From assembly GCA_916613615.1 (NCBI GenBank), contig OU744726.1, positions 15,875,515 through 15,939,514 on the forward strand: a DNA stretch of 64,000 nucleotides, read 5' to 3'. The notes beneath the pieces are model-generated. The model searched no databases and was not told where the DNA came from. It saw only the letters and a program-made list of their open reading frames with translations. The position numbers and the translations under genes are program-made. This DNA comes from Steromphala cineraria (lineage: Eukaryota; Mollusca; Gastropoda; Trochida; Trochidae). Numbering within the stretch: the stretch's first letter is position 1; each line of letters opens with the position of its first letter. Below, piece by piece: positions 10,850 through 22,699 of this stretch.

Positions 10850-11025
10850 AGGTGAGGTGATTTGGAGTTTAGCCTTTCAAGAGTATATACGTATTGGTGG
10901 TACAGCACTTACATTCAGTGTAGCATTGCACCCAAACACAAAGTTGCTGAGCCCCTGGCAGGATTTGAACCCCAGACCTCTTGATCCAAAACCGAACACA
11001 CTAACCACAGCACTATCCGGGATAA
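10850..11025 (-). mobile_element. tRNA-derived SINE
   Basis: Read on the minus strand, it begins with a tRNA-like head: an A-box-like GATAGTGCTGTGGTTAG near 11020-11004 and a B-box-like GGGGTTCAAATCCTGCC near 10972-10956. A body containing TGCAATGCTACACTGAATG follows, and the end is CTCACCTCACC (a GGTGAGGTGA repeat on the plus strand). The same body and head occur at 53660-53950. RNA polymerase III would be the expected transcriber. Confidence 0.7.
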
Positions 11026-11049
11026 TCCCGTCTCTGTCATCACCATGAG

Positions 11050-12320
11050 CTATCAGGCATTGAACTTACCAAGAAGTGTTACCTAGACTTTGAGAGTTGT
11101 ATGTTTGAGTATGTAGTAGAGCAGCATGCTGTCACAAGTTTCTGCTCACTTGATGATAGCATATGAACATTCTTCAGTTGGTGTTGCCCTGGCTTGACAA
11201 CATGCCTCTAATGTCGAAAGTTATTTGAAAAATTCTAATCTAATTATTCATTTTTATTTAAGGATTGAAAACAAGTTCAAAGAGGAGATGTAATGCATTC
11301 TTCATAACAATGACAGATTGTTATCTCCATTAACTAATCAATTAGCTATGGGAATGCAATGACCATATAATGGAGACAATATATTTTTTAATCAGGCCTT
11401 TATTCTTAAACTCATGCAAGTGAGATATTTTTAGCATCTAACATGTCAGATACTGTGAACGAAACTTCCAAGTGGTTGTTCCAAGGTGGTGACTTAAAGG
11501 TCACTTTGACCTGATTATTTTTGTCATTCATGAAATTCCATTCTTGACATTCACAAGCTGAAAGTAACTTAACATTACGCTGAAAATAATCATGTCTTGT
11601 TCAAAAGTCAGCCTGTTGGTGTTGACAGAAATGTTAGGCATACTATTATGGATTAATCAGCTGATTTATTTGGATTTGCGAATCATTCCGGTGAGCATTC
11701 CTTGGACCTAAATCATGCAGATATGAAGTCACTACAATGTACAGAGAATCAAAAGTAACAGCAATATGAAATTTTCAAAGAATCGTCATGGTCCCAGCAA
11801 TAGATTTACACAGGAACTGCGAGTGATCACCCTGCCAATGTCAACATAGTCATGTCAGGCAGCTGTCACTATTTTTGTGTGCAGTGCAATCTCTGTACTC
11901 CTCTATTAAGGAAACATCGAAGTTACCTTTCGTGGTCCTAAAGCCTAGATTTGCTCCACGCCTGCTACACTTACAGCAGTACTCTACTGACTCTCACATG
12001 TTTGAGTGCAATCAAAATTATAATGACATATTCCTTGTTTCTTATCTTATAATAAATTTGAAAAAAGGTTGAACAAAAAGAAAATGCAAATTTTACACTC
12101 ATTTGAAAAGGTTGTGCAAGGAGTAAAAATGTTCACTCGATCTATGAGTCTAACCACATTTTAGGTCTAATCAAATTATACTGAAAGATTTTGAGATGAA
12201 AGCCAGGGAACTTTTTACCACCCTAATAATATACCAAACTATTTCAGCATTCTATGCCTAGTGCTTTTGGGTAAGACAATGAAAAAGAGGCAGAAGTTTT
12301 TAGTAGCAGCAACAGGGTCA
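11050..12320. other. Unassigned intergenic sequence
   Basis: AT-rich, with no domain-bearing ORF. It merges near 12250-12340 into partial copies of the GGACGGACGG-type repeat body. Confidence 0.4.
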
Positions 12321-12339
12321 CCAATTCTAAAATAAAGTA

Positions 12340-13138
12340 TGTAGCTCATCCGGCTTCATATCAATTTTGCTTTAGGGTGTTGATCCCTAAATGTTGATCC
12401 CTGAGACTTTACAAGGACCACAGGGTCACCAATTTATCTATTAAATCATTATTAGAATCCAAATTACCTAAAATTTCTGTATACAAGGTTTCAGCTTTCA
12501 CAGTGTCACTAATTCTCACTAGTCAAGGAGTATGTAGACAAGGTCAAGCTTTCTAGGCCTAATGCCTAATAAGTTTTAACAGAGTGACCCCTTATTAAGC
12601 AATATAGGGTCACAAAAGTTATAAATTATAATCCCCACTTACTAGTCAAGGAGTCTGTAAAAAATTATTTAGCTTTTTAGGCCCTGTGCAACTGGAGAAG
12701 AAGATGAAAATATGCTTAAAGGGCTGCTTCCTGTGGTCCTTATTTTGTAAACAAATATTCAGCTTTCCAAGCCTTGTGCAACTGGGGGAAATAGAGCCAT
12801 TGGCACTGTAGCTCACCAGACTTCATCTTTAATATGCCTTTAGGGTGTGGCCGATGTGGTTCCCAACAAACAGTCTATACACAAGACACAGCTTTCTACG
12901 CCTTCTGTTCTGATGATAAAGACGAAAAATAGGTTTACGGGCATGGCCCTTTTGGCTCTTATTAGGGGCCACAGGGCCACAAAAGCTTTAATTTATCATC
13001 CCAACATCCCATGAGTCTGTACAAAATGTTTCAGCTTTCTAGGTCTTATGCTTCTGGAGAAGTTTCTGTACGGATGGACGGTGGACAACATGCTATGCAA
13101 TAAGCCCATCAGGCCTAACAGGCCAGATTAGCTAAAAA
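12340..13138 (+). mobile_element. GGACGGACGG-type dispersed element, rearranged copy
   Basis: It begins with GTAGCTCATCCGGCTTCATAT and ends with GCCAGATTAGCTAAAAAT. A second internal 5' end (CTGTAGCTCACCAGACTTCAT near 12807) suggests a nested or tandem copy. Internal units share the AGCTTTCTAGGCC and GCTTCTGGAGAAG phrases with the 8979 copy. The GGATGGACGG block near 13073 is shorter and more diverged. Confidence 0.65.
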
Positions 13139-13139
13139 T

Positions 13140-13868
13140 TGCAACCCTAGAATTTTTACCCAAAAAACGCACATCTTACCAAATTTTTAGTTCCGAAAAT
13201 GATTTCAGGGAGCACTATACTATACCACCCACTTTGTCATAGCAGGGGTATAATTAACTTCCATTAATTCCTTTTAATGATGAAGTATTATTATTACCAT
13301 GTAAGTTATAAAAGAATATAAATAGCTATTAGGGTCCAAAGTGTCACTTAAATTAAACAACAATTCATGACATTGCTTGCCAAGATGATTGTAAAAAAGA
13401 TTTAAACTTTCAAGAGTCAGCCAAACATTACTTATGTGAAAAAGTGGTGAAAGCATGAACAGGACAGATACACTTTTCAAAAAAGCATTTGTAGATAAGT
13501 GCTAACATTTAAGTCATTTATTATTCGTCATCAATACCACATACTATTTTCATATGTTTTACCTTCAAGGCCTTGTCATTTCACTTTGCATTCTGCCAAT
13601 AACTGAGTGACAAGTATTTGAATTCATAGTCCATGTTGAATCTGTGGATGATAAAATGACCGTAAACAATTAGATATATAGAGGATACATACCGGTAATG
13701 TTACTTTCCATCGAGTGTCATCATGGTAAATTTTGAAAATTCACAAGTACTCTAGTATTACCCATGAAATATCAACTGTACCAATGTAACGAAATGAAAT
13801 AAACCTGGTATTTGGAAGTACTATTCTATTCATTATATGATTTTCAATGAAAAATGTAATTAAAACTA
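13140..13868. other. Unassigned intergenic sequence
   Basis: Nothing recognised. A short minus-strand open frame (13274-13480) has no support. Confidence 0.4.
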
Positions 13869-13871
13869 GAT

Positions 13872-14345
13872 TAGCGTTTGCGGGACACTGCAAAAGCAGA
13901 GCAGCCCAAAAACTTGGGGTTTCGCCTTACCCTGTTCCGCCTTTTACAGGCCTCACCAAATTGGGCATTTTCTCATGACCTTGACCTTTGACACTCAAGG
14001 TCACACAATCAATGAACACATTTCATTGAGTATAACATTAATGTAATGAAATAAGGTGTTAAAAGTTAATTCAATCCATTTTCTCCATATATGTTGACCT
14101 TGCCATGACCTTGACCTTCGACAGTGCGTACCCAAAACTTTTGGAAAAATTTGTACTTCTCAAGAGATAATATATACAAAACAAAACTTCAAAGCACAAA
14201 AACTTTTCAAGTTATCATGTTTACAAGGAATTGCAATAACTCACATCTCATGACCTTGACCTTTGACCTTCAAGGTCACACAATCATTGAACACTTTTTA
14301 TTGAGTATAACAATCATGTATTATTAAAAGTGTTCATAGTTAAAA
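13872..14345 (+). repeat. Dispersed repeat with TGACCTTGACCTTTGACC motifs, copy 1
   Basis: Begins ATTAGCGTTTGCGGGACACTG and contains GCAGAGCAGCCC, CCTTACCCTGTTCCGCCTTT and then alternating blocks of ATGACCTTGACCTTTGAC and CAAGGTCACACAATCA. TGACCTTTGACC is the DR1 arrangement of nuclear-receptor half sites, and CAAGGTCA/TGACCTTG is an extended monomer site. These are sequence matches only. A second copy starts at 17174 with the same header. Confidence 0.7.
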
Positions 14346-14453
14346 TTAAGCATTTTCGCTTAGTCATGAGCTTCGTCCTCGGTCAATAATGTTTTCCTCG
14401 GGTCTATAAAAACGGGTATTGACCTCATCACCAGTCAATAATTGTATAATGTT

Positions 14454-14507
14454 TATGTGCTGACTGTGTCGACGTTTAAATATGTGCTGACTGTGTCGAC
14501 GTTTAAA
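14454..14507 (+). repeat. Perfect tandem duplication of a 27-bp unit
   Basis: The 27 bp at 14454-14480 are repeated exactly at 14481-14507. The unit contains GCTGACTGTGTCGACG. Perfect identity in otherwise diverged sequence implies a recent duplication. Confidence 0.9.
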
Positions 14508-14664
14508 TTTTGAATCTAGAATCTAAAAAGAAATATAAAGTCTTTAAGTCAATATAACTTACCCAAAGGTCTAGATCTAGGTTAGACGATGTATGCTCGT
14601 CGTGACTAGAGAACTCCGGTAAACCTCCGTTCCCACCGAGGCCAACATGATCGTCTAGATCTAA

Positions 14665-15697
14665 GTCATCTGCATTCTCGTAATGCAGAGTTTACGTTCC
14701 GATAATATCTCCACTAACCTCTGGAACAAATTACCTACCGTTAGTGGCATATCGTCCAATAAAGTATGAAATATAATCGCTTTGCTTCTTGAATGACACA
14801 CCCCTGCTTCGTGGATAAACAGAAATGACATCCGAAGAGATAGATTTCGAGACTGTATTTTTGTGTTTTTGTTGATCAAAACGGGTGGGGTATATCGATT
14901 GTTACCTACGTAGCATTCCCAGTTCTCGTCAAGAGAATACCTCTTGACTGTAACATTTTTATCTCACGGCCTTTGATTTTATTTATAAAAGAGTGAGTGA
15001 GTTGAGGTTTAATGTGCTGTCAGTAATATGCAAGCTATATAAAACGTGGATGCCGCCATCTAGATTTAAGAGAGTTGACAGATCCGAGAGAAAAAAGAAA
15101 ACTGTGTAAGGAACTTTCAACACAGGTTTTGCATAAATAACCGATAGTAGGTAGATTTAGTAACTTCGTGTATTTTGGAATGTTTTTGAGTTGATTATAT
15201 GCCATCCCACTTGACTCAAAACCTTACTGCAGAATGGTAGCTTGTGTGCTTCGCCGACCCTTGGAGCTATGCCAGGTGGAGCTCACATGCTCCTGCATGT
15301 ATGGTCATCCAAGCTTTAATGGTCAATTGGTAGAAACCAGACAAACTGTCGTTTTTTATCCCTTTCTATCCCTCTTTTTCGTCTGTTCTCTCATCCTGTC
15401 AGACTTTTTCTCTCTCCAATCTTGTCTCTTTTGGATGGCAACATCCACATCTTTAATAGCTAGAAAAATTTGCTGATTGTATGTTAAACCCCAACTCACT
15501 CACTCATCGTTTATCTGCCTATATGATTTCTATCCCATTTCTGACTCTGACTAAAGGCCTATCTGATTGGTTATTGAAAGACGGTAATGCAACTAAGGGC
15601 AGGTAATTTTTGAATCACATTCAGCCCATATTGGTTCTAGAGGTTAGTGGAGATATTATCGGAACGTAAACTCTGGATTATCGAGAATGAGTCATCT
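14665..15697. mobile_element. Inverted-repeat (foldback/MITE-like) element of about 1 kb
   Basis: 14665-14727 is the reverse complement of 15632-15697 with few mismatches (shared core GTTTACGTTCCGATAATATC). The similarity continues inward (AAATTACCT...GTTAGT) after a short indel. The interior holds a GAGTGAGTGAGTTGAGG motif near 14993 and its opposite-strand counterpart (CAACTCACTCACTC) near 15494, so a second inverted pair is nested inside. No transposase is visible; non-autonomous. Confidence 0.7.
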
Positions 15698-15699
15698 GT

Positions 15700-17138
15700 C
15701 ACAATTTTAAGATTTATAAAACTCAAGTGACGTCATCCTATTGTTTTCCACTGTTCCAAAACCAGTAAGCAAGAACTTGGGCGATGCCATTTTACTCAAG
15801 TGTCTGAGTGAGTGATATTTGAGCGTTCTTCCTATAGTGATAGAACGCATTTACATGGAGATATCTAACGCACTTTCTATGCAGATAGAACGCACTTTCC
15901 AGAAAGCAAATTTAGGAATAAAAATTTAGACATATATGAAAGACCACATTACATCAGGCACTTCAGTAATATACTATTGTATCGATTGGGTTTAGATGGG
16001 TTGCTGGTGTGGAATTATACTTCACATGTGTTTTGCAATTTAAGCACAGGTGTGTATGGTTGTATGGCAGTAACTAATTATTTGCTGACCATAAAGGGAG
16101 CTCGATAAAATTTTAGAAAGATAAGCTGTTGAATGCTGAAATCTAAATCTTAGGCCTTAAATTCATGTTTATCTAAATAGAAAAACCTTTGCAACAAGCA
16201 AGGCCTTTGCTTAATTGATCACAAGACACTGGGCTAAATTTTAACTTTGACATTTCAGGATAATTGCTTTGAAGTTGAACATGGTCTTATAGTTTTATAT
16301 TTAGGAGTTTAAACTGTTAGATCGATCATGATCTATTTTAATAACTTTATCTTTATCATTGAAAATTACCATAAGCTAAAGCAGACCTTTCCAAATTAAT
16401 GACACACACTTATTATTTCTTTATGGATATATCCTTGTAGACATTGTGACTGACAAAAGCTCAATGTTCTTTATAATAATCTACTATAAACAGTAGTTTT
16501 TTCAATAGTGACTTGCCAAATTTTGAAAGATTTTTCATATTTTGACCAGTTAGAGATAAATGCACTTTGATAAATCTAATCATTTTCTTCAAGGTTTATC
16601 ATTTGATGAAATATACTAAACCCATACAGGCTCGATTGTATACTTGTGTCGTCATGTATCTGTTGCGTATAGACTCAAAGGCCGACTGCAGGTATTGTCA
16701 GGCAATATGTTTTCACTCTGCATGTGTTTTCGGCAAGTCATATTGATTTTCAAAAAGGTATTAATTCAGTTGGCGGCTCATTTTCCGCCCAGTGTTTATA
16801 ATATAGGTACAAACAGGAAGTTAATTTAGATATATCTTGCTTGCGAAAAAAGTACTGATTTTTAATGAGAAACAATGTGTCATTATTTTCAAACTTTTTT
16901 CCAAAAACCCTCCACTTTTCTTTTACCTATTTTACACGATACCATATCTTGAGATGATAATATTTATTGTCACTTTTTAGACAAATTTAATTGTATTGAT
17001 CACATAGAGGGTGATTTCTTTATTTTATTTTTATTTATTTTCAAAAAAGTAAAAATTATGTTAGCGGTTTTTAATGATTTGTACAGCGTAAATAATTAAA
17101 ATATGAGTAAATTATAAGGGAAGTAGTCCCAGTAGTCA
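15700..17138. other. Unassigned AT-rich sequence
   Basis: No gene or repeat recognised apart from four or so TAGAACGCA(C/T)TT phrases near 15840-15900. Confidence 0.4.
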
Positions 17139-17850
17139 TGTAACAAAGAGGTACTCTATGGTGTTCTTAAATAGATTAGCGTTTGCAGGACACTGCCAGA
17201 GCAGAGCAGCCCCGAAACTTGGGGTTTGGCCTTACCCTGTTCCGCCTTTTATACCAAATTGGGCATTTTCTCGGACCTTGACCTTTGACACTCAAGGTCA
17301 CATAATCATGAACAAATTTCATTGAATTTAACATTAATGTAATGAATTAAAGTGTTACAAGATAAAATAATCCATTTTCTCAATAAATTTTGACCTTGCT
17401 GTGACCTTTTTTTTAAATTTTACTTCTCAAGATATAATATAAACAAAATCTAATCTTCATAGCACAAAAACTTTTCATGAGTTCTGAAAAGCTAAATGGG
17501 ATAGTTATATCCAAACTAGGTGCACATTGCAATAACTCATATCTCAATGAACTCTTTTTATTGAATTTATAAATCATGTATTGATTAAAAGTGTTTTTAG
17601 ATAAAATAAAGCATTTTTGCTAAACCATGCTAAAGTCATGACCTTACTGTGACCTTGACCTTTGACAGATTGTAGTTGAAACCTTTTCACAAGTTTTTAC
17701 TTTTCCAATGATGATATATACCAAATTAGAGCTTCATGGCACAAAAACTTTTCAAGTTATCGTGTTTACAAGGAATTTTGTAGTTAATTTATAACTCGTA
17801 ACCTTGACCTTTGATCTTGAAAGTGAACATGTCATAATGATTCCCTGGAC
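17139..17850 (+). repeat. Dispersed TGACCTTGACC repeat, copy 2, with a captured fragment
   Basis: The header ATTAGCGTTTGCAGGACACTG at about 17174 matches copy 1. It is preceded by AGAGGTACTCTATGGTGTTC (about 17148-17167), which is also found inside the LTR-derived unit at 21610 and 25620. The right end is interrupted by a LINE fragment. The interior repeats the sequence GCACAAAAACTTTTCAAG twice. Confidence 0.65.
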
Positions 17851-18378
17851 GTGCTCACATTTAGACATATTCATAAGACTCTACAACCATCTTTCTTTAG
17901 ATGTACCCACGATACACAACTACAATGGTTCCAATATAAGTTGCTACACCATATCTTGCCGACTAACAGGAAGCTCTTTAAAATGAAACTTATTGACTCT
18001 GAAATGTGTAGCTTTTGTTCGAACCAAATAGAATCAATCGCCCATGTACTTTATGACTGTAGCAAAGTAAACCCGATTTGGCAGGAACTGGAAGTTTGGC
18101 TCTTCGATAAGATTCAAGTAAAGCTTGCACTTACAAAACAACATGTTCTGTTTGGTTTCCAGAGACGAAACAATGATCCAACCAATATTATCATTATTCT
18201 CTGTAAATACATAATTTTCAATTATAGATCATCTAAAAAAGTACCCAGTTTCCAGTTCATGCAAGAAGAGATCCGTAAGTATTACTTTTTTATTAAAGCC
18301 GCAGCTCTAATTGGTCCTGGAATAGATAGATTTTATAAGTTCTGGTCATCCTGTCATCATCTATTTGTAATTGAATAG
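17851..18378 (+). pseudogene. LINE ORF2 C-terminal fragment (RT zinc-binding region)
   Basis: 175 open codons containing LQWFQYKLLHHILPTN and a zinc-binding C-x2-C...H-x4-C segment (CSFCSN...HVLYDC), followed by a WQELEVW block. This is the C-terminal zf-RVT-type region of a LINE different from the pair at 0.75-4.6 kb. An A-rich tail follows at about 18426-18460. The piece sits inside the TGACCTTGACC repeat, which resumes at about 18462. Polymerase and endonuclease domains are missing. Confidence 0.75.
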
Positions 18379-18461
18379 ACACTCTGTAGTCAGAATTACA
18401 ATATTGATGCAACCATATCTATTGTAAAATGCAACAAAATAAAAAATTATAAAAATAAATT

Positions 18462-18625
18462 TTCATAAGTTCTGAAAAGCTAAATCGGATAAAGTTATAC
18501 CCAAATTAGGTGCACATTGCAATAACTCATATCTCATGACCTTGATCTTTGATCATCAAGGTCACACATATTCGATGAACACTTTTTATTGAGTATAACA
18601 ATCCTGTATTGATTATAAGTGTTCT
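18462..18625 (+). repeat. TGACCTTGACC repeat, continuation after the LINE fragment
   Basis: AGTTCTGAAAAGCTAAAT...GTGCACATTGCAATAACTCAT repeats sequence found at 17480-17540, then ATGACCTTGATCTTTGATC and CAAGGTCACACA. It is the downstream part of the repeat interrupted at about 17850. Confidence 0.6.
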
Positions 18626-18744
18626 AATAACAACATGATGAGCACTTGTGGAGGTTTGGTGGATGGATTTATTCAGACCACAATATGGACATGAACTAAC
18701 AAGCACAATATCAGTCAATACATTATAATACAATCGAATACACC

Positions 18745-19595
18745 TCATAAATCATTTTACAATTAATAAATACATGTAGTAATAATCCTATTCAGCATTT
18801 TATTATTATAAATATGAGGGCATAATCACATACAGCGTCACATGATATTAGTTCATTAAAAGTTACGATACAAATCCATCCATCACAATAAAACATAACA
18901 TTACATGAAATAGACTATTCACAAACACATATATAAAAAACAGAAGCTCAACCAACCTCGTCTCAGGGACACAGGCTTTCCATATGTCCAGAGATGCCAC
19001 GTGAAGAAGCGTGATGCCTAAATAAAGAATGTACTAATTAACTAATTGCTTAACTTAAATGAATAGAGTAAAAATAGGTAAACTTGGCATATACAATACA
19101 ATAAACTAAACTATGTTAAGAGGTGTTCAAGAATATAAATATACTATTATCCTAAATAAATGAATATAACCTAATAACTTAAACTGTGCAGTGTTGGACT
19201 TGGTGATGGTGAGAAAGAATATGCCAAGTAGCAGGAGAGAGGAGAGAGCAGAGAGCAGAGTATATAAGGGCACCTGACTATCAGAACCCAAACTAACCTT
19301 CACAATAAACTATGGTCACAGAACAAGCCTCTGACCACCCATGTAAACCCAAACATAAACCAAAACTTAATTACCTAGGCTGGAGTGAATAACTAGCTTG
19401 CATTGAAATAAGTAATGGTGCAAGTGTTAGTAGCAACACAGAACAAGGGATATTTTAAATATTTTAAAGGAATAAATTAAGTTTTTTTTTTAGCTAATTA
19501 AGTTTATCTTAACTTATTTACTATGATTGATAATAAAATGTTAAAAAAATAGGTAAATATGATAAATTAAAAAGCAATATTTACATCCAGTTACA
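18745..19595 (-). repeat. LTR-like repeat of copy A
   Basis: Directly follows the gag remnant and a purine-rich GGTGGTGGAGAA tract (minus strand), the expected polypurine tract. It starts TGTAACTGGATGTAAA and contains a TATA-like TTATATA about 320 bp in (plus-strand GAGTATATAAGGGC at about 19257-19270), preceding pyrimidine-rich CTCTGCTCTC repeats. The homologous segment is at 23428-24934. The outer boundary is set by where A/B similarity stops. Confidence 0.6.
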
Positions 19596-20308
19596 TTCTC
19601 CACCACCAAGGAAAATGTCGGCCCGACTTTTCGCGAAAAAAGTAAGGTGATGGCGGAACCTGAAATGAGAAGCAGCATTGTCTTGTAGGCTTTGTATAGC
19701 CCGGGCTGAGATAGGCTTCTTCTGTTCCACCTTGCACTGTTCCTGGTCATACTCTATCCTCCTGAGGGTAACTCTCAACTGGTCAAAGTCCTGTATAGCG
19801 TCAAACTTGTGGCCGGTTGAGTTCTTCAGTTCTTGAGTCCCGACCAGAAGACAGCCCAGGTATGGATGAAGCTCTATCCTGTTGTCCTCCAAGCGACATC
19901 CAGAGGTGGTTGCATCTTCCTTGTCCTCTTGTCTCGCGCTGTAAAATTGAGCCATGAGAGCTTCTCCTGGTTCTGTTACAGAAGAGCTGAACACAGTGTT
20001 CAACTTTGTGAGTACGGCAGCGAGTGAGGAGGAGTGGCCTAACCTCATGCCACATCACCACGGAGAGCTCTCCGGACAGCTTGTAAAATCTCATCCTCTG
20101 TATGGGTCTTAGCCTTTATGAAGCTTTGAACTTCATATTTCCATACATCAAATGAAATTTCACACTTTGCTGTCGGATCATCCGAAAAACAAGGAAAGTG
20201 TGGTGCCTGGTGCAAAGTTAACTGTTGCGGTTGTTGAAGGAGAACAGGCTGTGAATTTTGAGATTCAAAACCACCTGTTGCACCCTGAAGCTGTTGGACA
20301 GCTTCCAT
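19581..20308 (-). pseudogene. Gag-like remnant of a Ty3/Gypsy retrotransposon (frameshifted)
   Basis: Two overlapping minus-strand frames. The first (20308-20045) has a Gln-rich start, then a FPCFSDDP...ISFDVWKYEVQSFI block and EEILQAVRRALRG-like residues. The second (20048-19581) continues with an FYSARQ...GCRLED block and KFDAIQDFDQLRVTLRRIE. These are capsid-type motifs of the PNMA-like/Ty3-Gypsy Gag family. A single-base frameshift lies near 20045-20048 and the middle of the capsid looks shortened. The C-terminus (GGGEC-WM) runs straight into the polypurine tract and LTR, with no zinc knuckle or pol after it. Non-functional as it stands. Confidence 0.65.
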
Positions 20309-21796
20309 CCCTTGAGCCTATTGTTTGAGGTCTTCCTCTGTTTTGCATTTTGGCTTTGACAACTCCTCTTGTGACAAGTGTGCCATTGCAATGTGTGCTA
20401 ATAATGAATATGGGCAACAAGTGATAAAATATCGCAGCGCAGATAACAGAAACAAACAACAAATTTAATGATACAGGATTAAATCATAACTAGCAAATTT
20501 TATAGATTTGCTATTAGATTTGGAGCATAATTAAACTAAACATTGTAATGTAACTTTAACAATTACATATTAAATGAATAGGATATGATGAGTATGATTG
20601 ATACGGGATAGCTCAGTCGGCAAGAGCGCCGGTCTCACGTTGCTGAGGTTCAGGGTTCGAATCCCATCTAGGCCAAGACTTAAATGGAATGTTGAAATAT
20701 ACATTTTTAGATATAAATGCAAAATTATTTAAGATAGATGAATTTAACAGTAAATTTTAATATGGGGATAAATGATTACATCATTAGATTATAATTTTTT
20801 GGGGGGAAAAGTTAGACAAAGTGAATGCAAGTTAGCAAAATAAGTGAATATGTGAACCTATACACTATTAGTTAACCCATACTACGTAAGTGACTTACCC
20901 AAAAGCAATGACATGAAAGTATGACAGTACAGATGTGAAAGATGTGCTGTGCAAACATTACATATTCCTTATTAACTTAAACTTAAGATGAATTTACCTA
21001 ACACTAACTAACTAAGATACTTAATTAAATACCAAACACAATAGCCTACAACTCCAACACAACTAAACTAAGTTAACTTAACATTATACTCTTTTATGGT
21101 ATATGCGAAGTTACCAACTAACTTAAATGCGCTTTTATGGCATGTTTAGATTGTTGAGCTAAAGTAACTAATATAAATTAAGTTTGCAGCAAAAGTTTTC
21201 AATTAAACTACCTTAATACTAACGCAATACCTAAGGGCCCAATTTATACTAAAGATAGATATATGCAGATGGAAAGCGCTATATTACATACTTATAGATG
21301 AATGTAATACATGGTCATACAGATGCATCAAAACATGACATATACACACATGAATCAAGTCAAAGATATATGAAGCACATGGTAAAATTACAAATATATA
21401 GAAAATGTAAGGTCACAGGATCCAAGGGAAAATATGAAGTGTCTCTTGCACTTAGTTAATCACACAAGATTAAAACACATCAACATCATGAGACGTCATT
21501 TAAACTTGCACACACATAGTGTCCTAGGGTCATCACTTCCGGTGTCTTCATGCTCTCTGGCGGCAGGTCAGTCCAGAAATTCTATCCCACCAGGGTTGCC
21601 ATTGTAACACAGAGGTACTCTATGGTGTTCTAAATGACAACAAAGATTTTGTAGAACTATGGGAAGTTTGACTAACTGAATCTTCTGGATTAACTTCTAT
21701 GTCCTGCATGGAACCTTTTAAGATTAAACTGTCCTGTCTTTCCATTTTCATTAAATTCTTGAACTTTTTGCAGGCAAATAAAAAGGACTAGACTAC
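20309..21796. other. Internal non-coding region of copy A
   Basis: AT-rich internal region of the LTR-derived unit. Apart from the tRNA-like sequence at 20603-20675 it shows no gene. The part from 21163 onward is repeated at 25158. Confidence 0.5.
20603..20675 (+). tRNA. tRNA-like sequence (pseudo-tRNA or SINE head)
   Basis: Contains a good A box (TAGCTCAGTCGG, about 20609-20620) and a perfect B box (GGTTCGAATCC, about 20654-20664), and ends in CCA. The D-arm AGCTC...GAGC pairs. The acceptor stem (ACGGGAT against CTAGGCC) and the outer T-stem and anticodon-stem pairs do not, so a functional tRNA is unlikely. It is present only in copy A because copy B has this part deleted. Confidence 0.4.
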
Positions 21797-22330
21797 TTGT
21801 ACACAACCTTTAATTCAATAAGTCATAATGGTTCCATGCTTATTACATTTCTTAAATCTCATCTTCATTCATATTTCAACACATGTGAATCTTCAAACTT
21901 CCATATTCATATCCATATTCAAAATAATAATCATATCATATCTCCTTTATCTTCAATACTTTTCAAAATATCTTCATTCCTCAGTTCAATTCTAATTCTG
22001 AGCAAATACAGTAGACTATGTGTTGATTGGTTAACATTGATAAGTTGATTGTTTGGTGATAATTGGTTGATAAGTTGTTGAAAGGATGTTAATTGGTGAT
22101 TGTTTTAGTTGATTACTTGATAATTCATTAAGATACTGCTTGTCAAATTGGTTGACATACTGCTTTTCAACTTGTAATTGACCATTTGGTTTGTTCAAGC
22201 TGGAAAGAAACAAAATGTTTCTGTAAGTCAAAAATTCCAAAAAATTGAAATTAGAAGAAAAAAAATTACCTGGAAGTGTTGCTTTAACAACCTTAAGAAA
22301 TAAGTTATTGCAAATAAATGACCTTTAAAT
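21540..22330. repeat. Conserved internal block of the LTR-derived unit, copy A
   Basis: This block, from CTTCCGGTGTCTTCATGC to the TTGATAAGTTGTTGAAAGG region, is nearly identical to 25530-26340. An 83-codon open frame (21797-22048) is preserved in both copies with few changes, but its composition (His/Ile/Asn/Ser-rich) and lack of domains argue against a real protein. Confidence 0.7.
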
Positions 22331-22699
22331 CAATAAGCTTTAAGAGCTTTAACGAAATTATGCGACCCATAAAATTAGGTGACGGTAAAGCACATGGTCT
22401 GCTAGCACCTTTACAAATACATTTACTGAGGAAAATATAGCAAATTAGGATTACTCATGAATTGGAAATTATCAAGGAAACATTTATCATTAAAACCTGA
22501 ATGAATATTTAAAATTTACCCTATTTTGACTTTAATGCCTACAAAACATCAGCATGCTTCACCGCAGCGAAGACACGTCCCTACGAACCGCAGCTCGCTG
22601 TTAGAGTTACGTCCCTTTGTCAGGTTTTATGAAAACTTTGATTTCAAAGCGGAAACATTCAAGAGATATAACGAAATGAAATATTTCAGCAACACTAAG

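Noticed and set aside
20603..20675. Functional tRNA gene
   Set aside because: A and B boxes are good but acceptor, anticodon and outer T-stem pairs fail. Listed as tRNA-like only.
21797..22048. 83-codon ORF conserved in both LTR-derived copies
   Set aside because: The copies are near-identical by recent duplication, so conservation carries no information about coding; composition is low-complexity.
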